18,657 bases of DNA, from the NCBI GenBank assembly GCA_002305335.1, contig DBQR01000044.1, positions 1 to 18,657 on the forward strand. Reading direction: 5' to 3'. A program made the translations under genes and the position numbers. Source of the stretch: Clostridiales bacterium UBA1389. Lineage in GTDB: Bacteria > Bacillota > Clostridia > Oscillospirales > CAG-382. Of the stretch, positions 13,315 to 18,657 are shown one piece after another; position 1 is the stretch's first letter, and each line of letters opens with the position of its first letter. The notes under the pieces were generated by a model, which had not been told where the DNA came from, ran no database searches, and saw only the letters and a program-made list of their open reading frames with translations.

Positions 13315-13707
13315 GTGAAAAAATACATTATAACCGTAAACGGAACAAAATACGAAGTGGCGGTTGAAGAAGCCGACCCCAATGCCACCTATACACCGGC
13401 TGAGGTAAAGAAGGAAGAACCCAAAGCCGCGCCTGCCATAAAGAACGAAAAGCCCGCCGAACAGCCTATGAAGACTGAACCCGCTCCCAATGCCGAAGGC
13501 ACCAAGATTAACGCCCCTCTGCCGGGAAATATTTTAAAAGTTGTTGCCAAAGTCGGCGATGCAATAAAGAAGGGTGACGTGCTCTGCATTCTCGAAGCCA
13601 TGAAGATGGAAAATGAGATTATGGCTCCGGCTGACGGTAAGGTTACCTATGCCATCAACGCCGGCGTTACGGTAAATACCGGCGACCTGCTCTTTGTCAT
13701 TGCCTGA
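13315..13707 (+). CDS. Biotin carboxyl carrier protein of the decarboxylase
   Basis: The 130-aa protein has an N-terminal 'KKYIITVNGTKYEVAVEE' segment and a Pro/Ala/Lys-rich linker (about 28-62). Its C-terminal biotinyl domain carries the biotinylation site EAMKMEN (94-100), with K97 the attachment residue. It shuttles CO2 between the alpha carboxyltransferase and the beta subunit. The separate carrier explains why the alpha subunit here lacks a C-terminal biotin domain. The start is GTG at 13315 with AAGGAG 8 nt upstream, and the gap to the gamma gene is only 11 nt. Confidence 0.95.
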   Translation: MKKYIITVNGTKYEVAVEEADPNATYTPAEVKKEEPKAAPAIKNEKPAEQPMKTEPAPNAEGTKINAPLPGNILKVVAKVGDAIKKGDVLCILEAMKMENEIMAPADGKVTYAINAGVTVNTGDLLFVIA

Positions 13708-13742
13708 AGGCATAAATCATTGTAAAAAAAGGTGGTTTAATT

Positions 13743-14915
13743 TTGGAATTTCTTAAAAGTATAGGCGGAGTATTTACTTCCTCCGGCTTTGCCGGCATAA
13801 CATACAAAGAATTAATAATGTATGTAATCGTGGGGATATTGTTTTATCTGGCAGTCGTAAAGAAGTTTGAACCTCTTTTACTTCTTCCCATCGCGTTCGG
13901 TATGCTGCTTGCCAATTTACCCTTTGCAAATATCTTTCACGCAGATTATTTTATAAATGAACAGGGAGCTATAAACTGGGCTGATTTGGGAAAGAACGGC
14001 GGCCTGCTTGACTATCTTTATTTAGGCGTCAAGCTTGGTATTTATCCCCCCCTTATCTTTATGGGCGTGGGGGCAATGACCGACTTTTCCCCCCTTATAG
14101 CCAACCCCAAGTCAATTCTTTTAGGCGCAGCCGCCCAGTTCGGCGTGTTCGTGGCTTTTGCCGGCGCTCTGCTTCTGGGCTTTACGGTTCCCGAAGCGGC
14201 GTCTATCGGTATTATCGGGGGAGCCGACGGCCCCACCGCAATTTACGTAACCAAAACTTTAGCCCCCAAACTGCTTCCGGCGGTGGCAATAGCGGCCTAT
14301 TCCTATATGGCCCTCGTACCCTTTATTCAGCCTCCGATTATGAAGGCTTTTACAACCAAAAAAGCGCGTTCGACGGTTATGGACCAGCTTCGTCCCGTTT
14401 CCAAAACCGAGCAGGTATTGTTCCCCATAGTGGTTACCCTTGTCACCAGCCTTATACTGCCTGATGCCACCCCCCTTGTGGGAATGCTAATGCTGGGTAA
14501 CCTCTTCAAGGTAAGCGGGGTAACAGAACGCCTTTCAAAAACCGCGGCCAACGAACTTATAAACATAGTAACCATACTTCTTGGCGTTTCGGTAGGCGCC
14601 ACCTGTAATGCCGAAAACTTCTTAAGGCTTGAAACGTTGTCAATCATCGGTCTCGGACTCTGCGCCTTTGCCTTTGCCACCTTCGGCGGAGTCATGTTCG
14701 GTAATTTTATGTACTGGGTAACCAAGGGCAAGGTAAACCCCCTTATCGGTTCCGCCGGTGTTTCGGCGGTCCCCATGGCGGCAAGGGTTTCTCAGGTTGT
14801 GGGACAAAAAGAAAACCCCACCAACTTTTTGCTTATGCATGCAATGGGACCCAATGTTGCCGGCGTTATCGGTTCTGCCGTCGCCGCGGGCGTATTTTTA
14901 TCCTTGTTCAAATAA
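13743..14915 (+). CDS. oadB: Na+-translocating decarboxylase beta subunit
   Basis: The 390-aa multi-spanning membrane protein decarboxylates carboxybiotin and uses the energy to export Na+. The signature 'EAASIGIIGGADGPTAIYVT' (151-170) holds the conserved Asp (D162) in the middle of the membrane region. 'GVGAMTDFSPL' (108-118) and the hydrophobic helices throughout fit OadB/GcdB/MmdB. The start is TTG at 13743; AAAGGTGG (13728-13735) is well spaced and no ATG is nearby. The alpha subunit encoded next decides the substrate: a pyruvate/oxaloacetate-type carboxyltransferase, so oxaloacetate decarboxylase rather than methylmalonyl- or glutaconyl-CoA decarboxylase. Confidence 0.94.
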   Translation: MEFLKSIGGVFTSSGFAGITYKELIMYVIVGILFYLAVVKKFEPLLLLPIAFGMLLANLPFANIFHADYFINEQGAINWADLGKNGGLLDYLYLGVKLGIYPPLIFMGVGAMTDFSPLIANPKSILLGAAAQFGVFVAFAGALLLGFTVPEAASIGIIGGADGPTAIYVTKTLAPKLLPAVAIAAYSYMALVPFIQPPIMKAFTTKKARSTVMDQLRPVSKTEQVLFPIVVTLVTSLILPDATPLVGMLMLGNLFKVSGVTERLSKTAANELINIVTILLGVSVGATCNAENFLRLETLSIIGLGLCAFAFATFGGVMFGNFMYWVTKGKVNPLIGSAGVSAVPMAARVSQVVGQKENPTNFLLMHAMGPNVAGVIGSAVAAGVFLSLFK

Positions 14916-14947
14916 GCTTATTGTTTAAAAATAGATTTGTACCTGCG

Positions 14948-15025
14948 CCGGCAGGGAAAACATAACCTGCCGGTTCACCTTTCCGCATGATGCGGAAAAC
15001 GCGGCTGTAAATGCTGATCAGCCGC
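14948..15025 (+). repeat. Three tandem stem-loops between oadB and oadA
   Basis: Three stems follow one another: CCGGCAGG/CCTGCCGG (14948-14955/14966-14973), TTTCCGCA/TGCGGAAA (14980-14987/14991-14998) and GCGGCTG/CAGCCGC (15001-15007/15019-15025). None is followed by a T-tract. They fill most of the 131-nt gap and end just before the oadA ribosome binding site, so they may shape mRNA processing or the ratio of subunits. Confidence 0.7.
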
Positions 15026-15046
15026 CTATTGAAAGGAGATTTTAGA

Positions 15047-16441
15047 ATGGCAAAAGTTAAAATAACCGAAACCGTTCTCAGGGATTCCCACCAGTCCCTT
15101 GTGGCCACAAGAATGACTACCGAGGAAATGATACCCATACTCCGGGCTCTTGACGAAGTGGGCTATCACTCCCTGGAAGCCTGGGGGGGAGCCACCTTTG
15201 ATTCCTGCCTTCGTTTCCTTAACGAGGACCCCTGGGAAAGACTTCGCACCATCAGAAAAAACGTAAAGAACACAAAGCTTCAGATGCTTTTCCGCGGTCA
15301 GAACATATTGGGCTACCGCCATTATGCCGACGACGTGGTGGAATATTTCGTACAGAAATCCCTTGCCAACGGCATTGATATAATAAGAATTTTTGACGCA
15401 TTGAACGATCCCCGCAACCTTAAAACTGCAATAAACGCCACTAAAAAAGAGGGCGGCCATGTTCAGGCGGCGGTTTCCTACACCACCGGTCCCGTATTTT
15501 CCAACGAATACTTTGCCAATTACGCCAAAGAATTGGAGGAAATGGGCGCCGACTCAATCTGCATCAAGGACATGGCGGGGTTGCTGAAACCCTATGACGC
15601 TTTTGACCTTGTAAAGGCTATAAAGTCAAAGGTAAAAATTCCGGTTCAGCTTCACACCCACTATACCGCGGGACTTGCTTCCATGACATTGCTTAAGGCA
15701 ATTGAAGCCGGGGTTGACGTGGTGGATACCGCTATCTCCCCCATGGCGCTGGGCACCTCCCAGCCGCCTACCGAGCCTATTGTCGCCACCCTTCAGGGAA
15801 CTCCCTTCGATACGGGTATAGATTTAAAGAAGCTTGATGTGGTTACCCAGTATTTCACCACCATTAGGGAAAAATACCTCAAGTCCGGTCTCCTTGACCC
15901 CAAGGTTATGACGGTGAACATCAACGCCCTGATGTATCAGGTACCCGGTGGAATGCTTTCCAATCTTGTGTCCCAGCTTAAACAGGCGGGGCAGATTGAC
16001 AAGCTCCAGGCGGTGCTTGAGGAAGTGCCGAGGGTCAGGGAAGAAGTGGGCTATCCTCCCCTTGTAACCCCCACCTCCCAGATAGTGGGCACCCAGGCGG
16101 TGTACAACGTCCTTATGGGGGAAAGATATAAGACGGTTACCAAGGAATTCAAAGCTATGGTAAAGGGAGAGTACGGGAAAACCCCCGCGCCTATTTCCCC
16201 GGAAATAGTCAAAAAGATAGTAGGGGACGAAAAGGTTATAACCCACCGTCCGGCGGACGACCTCAAACCCGAACTCGAAACCCTGCGTAAACAGGCTGCA
16301 AAGTATATAAAGCAGGACGAAGACGTGCTGACATATGCCTTGTTCGAGCAGGTTGCCACCAAATTCTTTGAAAACCGGGAAATAAAGGAAATTTCAAAGG
16401 ACCCGGCAAAATACTACGTTAATATCCACGAAATATCCTAA
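15047..16441 (+). CDS. oadA: Oxaloacetate decarboxylase alpha subunit (carboxyltransferase)
   Basis: The 464-aa protein transfers the carboxyl group from oxaloacetate to biotin, giving pyruvate. It has the DRE-TIM-type start 'TETVLRDSHQSL' (metal ligand D13), 'MLFRGQNILGYRHY' (80-93), the active-site lysine in 'CIKDMAG' (K174), and metal-binding histidines in 'QLHTHYTAG' (H203, H205). The C-terminal conserved carboxylase/OadA region contains 'EVGYPPLVTPTSQIVGTQA'. It ends there, without the biotin domain of the classical OadA, because biotin is on the separate carrier. The start is ATG 15047, with AAAGGAG upstream; the frame extends 12 codons further into the hairpin region. It is also similar to pyruvate carboxylase subunit B, but oadB and oadG decide the role. 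Confidence 0.95.
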   Translation: MAKVKITETVLRDSHQSLVATRMTTEEMIPILRALDEVGYHSLEAWGGATFDSCLRFLNEDPWERLRTIRKNVKNTKLQMLFRGQNILGYRHYADDVVEYFVQKSLANGIDIIRIFDALNDPRNLKTAINATKKEGGHVQAAVSYTTGPVFSNEYFANYAKELEEMGADSICIKDMAGLLKPYDAFDLVKAIKSKVKIPVQLHTHYTAGLASMTLLKAIEAGVDVVDTAISPMALGTSQPPTEPIVATLQGTPFDTGIDLKKLDVVTQYFTTIREKYLKSGLLDPKVMTVNINALMYQVPGGMLSNLVSQLKQAGQIDKLQAVLEEVPRVREEVGYPPLVTPTSQIVGTQAVYNVLMGERYKTVTKEFKAMVKGEYGKTPAPISPEIVKKIVGDEKVITHRPADDLKPELETLRKQAAKYIKQDEDVLTYALFEQVATKFFENREIKEISKDPAKYYVNIHEIS

Positions 16442-16449
16442 AACCAAAT

Positions 16450-16517
16450 AACGGGGTGCTGTAAAAAGCTGAGATTATACCCGATGAACCTGTACGGATA
16501 ATGCCGGCGTAGGGAAA
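16450..16517 (+). ncRNA. TPP (THI-box) riboswitch aptamer
   Basis: The conserved THI-element blocks appear in order: GGGGTGC (16453-16459), GCTGAGA (16468-16474), ACCCGATGAACCTG (16479-16492), CGGATAATGCCG (16495-16506), GCGTAGGGAA (16507-16516). These form the known three-way aptamer for thiamine pyrophosphate. It lies directly ahead of a terminator and of thiT, so high TPP should shut off thiamine import. It starts only about 9 nt after the oadA stop codon. Confidence 0.96.
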
Positions 16518-16537
16518 ATCAAGTAAATTATTTTTCA

Positions 16538-16569
16538 GACGCCGTTTATAATAAAAACGGCGTCTTTTG
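16538..16569 (+). terminator. Riboswitch-controlled terminator upstream of thiT
   Basis: GACGCCGTTT (16538-16547) and AAACGGCGTC (16555-16564) form a 10-bp stem followed by TTTTGTTTT. The left arm, ACGCCG (16539-16544), is also complementary to CGGCGT in the aptamer (16505-16510). Without TPP that pairing can act as the antiterminator. It probably also ends oad transcripts. Confidence 0.88.
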
Positions 16570-16654
16570 TTTTAGTTATATTTGTGTTGTAAAAGGCGAC
16601 GGATTGCAAAACAGCCTCCCCTGTGCAAGTGGGATAATAAGAAAGGTGATTAAA

Positions 16655-17257
16655 ATGAAAAAGAAAATCTATATTCTGACCGAATGTTCCTTGCTGGTGG
16701 CGCTTTCCACGGTGCTGTCCTTCTGCAAGGTTTACGAAGCGCCGTTAGGGGGTGCCGTAACGTTACTTTCAATGCTTCCAGTAATTTATATATCCTTCAA
16801 GCACGGCATACTCTGGGGTTTGGGTTCGGGCTTTGTTTACAGCGTCACCCAGATTCTGTTCGGAATGCAGACTGTTGCCTATGTCCCCACGACATTGGGG
16901 GTAATAGGCTGCATTATATTCGATTATGTCCTTCCCTTTACCCTTTTGGGGTTAGGGGGAATAACAATATACTTCAAGCCGAAAGAGAAGTCGAAAGTCT
17001 ATCTTGCGGTAATTTCGGGAACGCTGCTTGCGGTTACTTTGCGTTTTGCCTGTCATCTGGTTTCCGGAGCGGTGATATGGTACGAAATCACAAAGGCGGG
17101 GGAATGGAACGACTATGTCTTCAAATACAGCAAATGGGTTTATTCCTTTATCTACAATATATCTTACCTCGGTCCCGACGGAGCTTTGGTGCTTTTGGCT
17201 TCTCCCGTTATGGTAAGACTAATGAATATCCCTTTTTTCGCCAAAAGATACGAATAA
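16655..17257 (+). CDS. thiT: Thiamine-specific ECF transporter S component
   Basis: The 200-aa integral membrane protein is the thiamine-binding subunit of an energy-coupling-factor importer (ThiT/YuaJ). About six hydrophobic helices are seen. 'GGAVTLLSMLPVIYISFKHG' (32-51) is a family hallmark. The binding-site residues H134 and W142 keep the same spacing as H125 and W133 in Lactococcus ThiT, and aromatic/Asn residues follow in 'YSFIYN' (Y163, N168). The start is ATG 16655 with AAAGGTGA before it; the frame runs 17 codons upstream without support. Control by the TPP riboswitch confirms the vitamin. The shared energising module (EcfA, EcfA', EcfT) is not in the window. Confidence 0.94.
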   Translation: MKKKIYILTECSLLVALSTVLSFCKVYEAPLGGAVTLLSMLPVIYISFKHGILWGLGSGFVYSVTQILFGMQTVAYVPTTLGVIGCIIFDYVLPFTLLGLGGITIYFKPKEKSKVYLAVISGTLLAVTLRFACHLVSGAVIWYEITKAGEWNDYVFKYSKWVYSFIYNISYLGPDGALVLLASPVMVRLMNIPFFAKRYE

Positions 17258-17294
17258 CAGACATGACAGTTTGGGGAAAATCCGCTTCCACCCC

Positions 17295-17323
17295 TTGACA
17301 AGCCTTATATAAAATGGTAATAT
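17295..17323 (+). promoter_or_regulatory. Promoter of the coiled-coil / CBM9-like gene pair
   Basis: A perfect TTGACA (17295-17300), a 17-bp spacer and TAATAT (17318-17323), with an extended -10 TG at 17315-17316, lie 23 nt before the start codon. Confidence 0.75.
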
Positions 17324-17346
17324 TCCATTAAGAAAGGAGTACAGCC

Positions 17347-18000
17347 ATGGTTGAGGAAAAGACTGCCGAAAAGACAAAACTGCCTTCCAAAGCCCAGTTT
17401 GATGCGGTTTTTGAAAAGGAAGAGGCCAATTACAAAATAAGCCTCCTTGAAAAGCATCTTATGGAATCAAGGGAGGAATACAACCGCCTTAAGGATGAGG
17501 AACTGGCATTAAGGGCAAAACAGACCGAGCTCATTTCTCAGATGGAGGAAAATTTCGAAAAAACCAAAAAGGTTGACGAAATCTTAGCCCAGTCAATTTC
17601 CGAAAAAATCGAGTCCATAAAGACAGAAATGTTTACGGAATGGCAGGAATCGGTCAAGGAATCCCTTGTGGCGTCGGTGGCCGAGCTTACCGAGCAGAAG
17701 CTGAAGGAATACAGGGAAATATACGAAAAACAGAATCAGGTTATCGAAAATCAGGCAAAGAAGTTCAGAAACGTTATTGTTTCCACCCGGATGATGCGGT
17801 TTATGTGCTACGCCATCTGCTTTGTGGCGACTTTGGTTTTGCTGTTTATCCCCATTGCCCAGTATCTTGCAAAAGAAGTAATGGCTTTGCTTGAGGAATT
17901 TTCCTGGTGGGGGCTTTTTGTGCTTGTTATGGCCGTAATCCTCCTTATCATCGCTTTGGCTCTTGCAATACTGTTAAGGAGAAGGACACCGAAGGAATAA
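17347..18000 (+). CDS. Coiled-coil protein with two C-terminal membrane helices, function unknown
   Basis: I do not recognise a named family for this 217-aa protein. Residues about 20-140 are strongly charged (Glu/Lys/Gln) with heptad-like hydrophobic spacing, so a long coiled coil is likely. Two membrane helices follow (about 152-172 and 188-210), and the protein ends in RRRTPKE. There is no signal peptide. With two helices and a basic C terminus, the coiled coil should lie in the cytoplasm, so it resembles a tail-anchored hairpin scaffold. AAAGGAG precedes ATG 17347, and a good promoter is just upstream. The stop codon shares its last base with the start of the CBM9-like gene (TAATG), so the two are likely made together and may act together. 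Confidence 0.8.
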   Translation: MVEEKTAEKTKLPSKAQFDAVFEKEEANYKISLLEKHLMESREEYNRLKDEELALRAKQTELISQMEENFEKTKKVDEILAQSISEKIESIKTEMFTEWQESVKESLVASVAELTEQKLKEYREIYEKQNQVIENQAKKFRNVIVSTRMMRFMCYAICFVATLVLLFIPIAQYLAKEVMALLEEFSWWGLFVLVMAVILLIIALALAILLRRRTPKE

Positions 18001-18605
18001 TGGCATACATAATTTTAACCGTCGAAAAACCCAACTGGGACACCCTTCCCAAAGCATATATCGAAAACTATCCCTGGGGGAGGGAATACACCCCGGTTTC
18101 CTACGGGCAGATTGCCCTTGTCAAATCAAAGGGAATTGCCGTAAAACTTACTTCCTTTGAAATAAATCCCAAATCGGTTTATAAATATTACAATGATCCG
18201 GTTTTCAAGGACAGCTGTCTTGAATTTTTTGTGTCATTCAACAACAAATCCCCTCTTTATATGAATTTCGAGACCAACTCCAACGGGGCTTTTCTCGCCG
18301 CAGTGCGGACGGAAAGGAAAAACAAAACCCCCATTGACAAAATCATTGATATTAAGGACATTGTCATAAAGGGGGTCAGGGAAGCCGACAGGTGGTACAC
18401 AGTGTTTCTCCTCCCCTTCGGGGTTATTGAAAAGCTCTTCGGCATCGGGGAGTCAGCCTTTGTTAAGGGTTACACCTTTAAGGGCAACTTCTACAAATGC
18501 GGGGACGAAACCGAAATCCCCCATTACGGCTGCCATTACAATATAAACCTTGCTTCGCCGGATTTCCATTGTCCCAAATTCTTCGGGGATTTTGTGATAG
18601 GGTAG
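18000..18605 (+). CDS. CBM9-like (carbohydrate-binding family 9-like) domain protein
   Basis: The 201-aa protein appears to be a single beta-sandwich like the carbohydrate-binding family 9 relatives (PF16011-type). The key stretch is 'DSCLEFFVSFNNKSPLYMNFETNSNGAFLAAV' (71-102, quoted in parts: DSCLEFFVSF, YMNFETNSNGAF), with 'WYTVFLLPFGVIEKLFG' later. No signal peptide or membrane helix is seen, so it is either cytoplasmic or exported by an unknown route. The start is ATG 18000 (TAATG junction with the previous gene); the frame continues 31 codons upstream inside that gene. A CBM9-like domain normally belongs to secreted xylanases or glycosidases, so a free-standing, non-secreted one is odd. 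Its ligand is unknown. Confidence 0.75.
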   Translation: MAYIILTVEKPNWDTLPKAYIENYPWGREYTPVSYGQIALVKSKGIAVKLTSFEINPKSVYKYYNDPVFKDSCLEFFVSFNNKSPLYMNFETNSNGAFLAAVRTERKNKTPIDKIIDIKDIVIKGVREADRWYTVFLLPFGVIEKLFGIGESAFVKGYTFKGNFYKCGDETEIPHYGCHYNINLASPDFHCPKFFGDFVIG

Positions 18606-18641
18606 GCAATATGACAGTTATTTATCACCCAATTGATGAAT

Positions 18642-18657
18642 AAAAAAAGCCGCGAAA
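18642..18657. terminator. Possible left arm of a terminator, cut by the window edge
   Basis: The last bases read A7 followed by GCCGCG, the usual start of a bidirectional terminator such as those seen elsewhere in the window. The right arm would lie beyond the end, so it cannot be confirmed. Confidence 0.3.

Noticed and set aside
14948..15025. Riboswitch or T-box in front of oadA
   Set aside because: No known aptamer or T-box consensus is recognisable and there is no terminator T-tract; described as plain hairpins instead.
17347..18605. Toxin-antitoxin module
   Set aside because: Both proteins are larger than usual for such systems, and neither shows a toxin or DNA-binding motif.
18611..18643. 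Ten-codon open frame at the right end
   Set aside because: Too short and without a recognisable product; it runs straight into the poly-A arm of a likely terminator.

Overview
The window looks like chromosomal DNA from an anaerobic member of the Bacillota, class Clostridia, probably a gut-type Oscillospirales relative. This rests on the meso-DAP peptidoglycan genes (dapF-murE), a SipW-type signal peptidase with its substrate, an ECF-type thiamine transporter (thiT) under a TPP riboswitch, a Na+-translocating oxaloacetate decarboxylase, strong AGGAGG-type ribosome binding sites with some TTG/GTG starts, and short hairpin repeats that I associate with this group from memory. No phage, transposase, integrase, reverse transcriptase or CRISPR gene is present.

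Layout. 1-770: a minus-strand secreted, membrane-anchored discoidin-like protein with its terminator. 869-1051: a tRNA-Leu(CAA) with promoter and terminator. 1057-2127: an AT-rich insert-like cassette made of an array of seven small hairpins, a four-helix-bundle (S23/IVP-type) protein and a translationally coupled GNAT acetyltransferase, closed by a terminator. 2146-3765: a minus-strand sipW plus TasA/camelysin-like pair. 3843-5700: small membrane proteins, trmB, and two inverted copies of a dispersed two-hairpin repeat. 5742-8124: minus-strand dapF-murE. 8136-10473: a plus-strand operon of a YfbR-type HD nucleotidase, a xylose-isomerase-like epimerase/isomerase and an SDR of the fructuronate/mannonate reductase type. 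A solute-binding lipoprotein with its own promoter follows (10502-12141). 12183-12789: minus-strand hpt. 12839-16441: a complete oxaloacetate decarboxylase operon in the order gamma, biotin carrier, beta, alpha. 16450-17257: TPP riboswitch, terminator and thiT. 17295-18605: a promoter and two overlapping genes of unknown role (coiled-coil membrane protein, CBM9-like protein).

Most of the window is core metabolism. DapF supplies the meso-DAP that MurE adds to the cell-wall precursor. The oad genes couple oxaloacetate decarboxylation to Na+ export. ThiT imports thiamine. The isomerase, the SDR and the solute-binding protein could together form a small sugar or sugar-acid utilisation module, although no permease is in view.

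The least explained parts are these: (1) the hairpin array with its four-helix-bundle/GNAT cassette behind tRNA-Leu, whose linker motif flips orientation halfway; (2) the related hairpin and the two-hairpin repeat copies around 4.0 and 5.6 kb; (3) the riboswitch placed 9 nt after the oadA stop codon, leaving almost no room for a promoter; (4) the coiled-coil membrane/CBM9-like gene pair.
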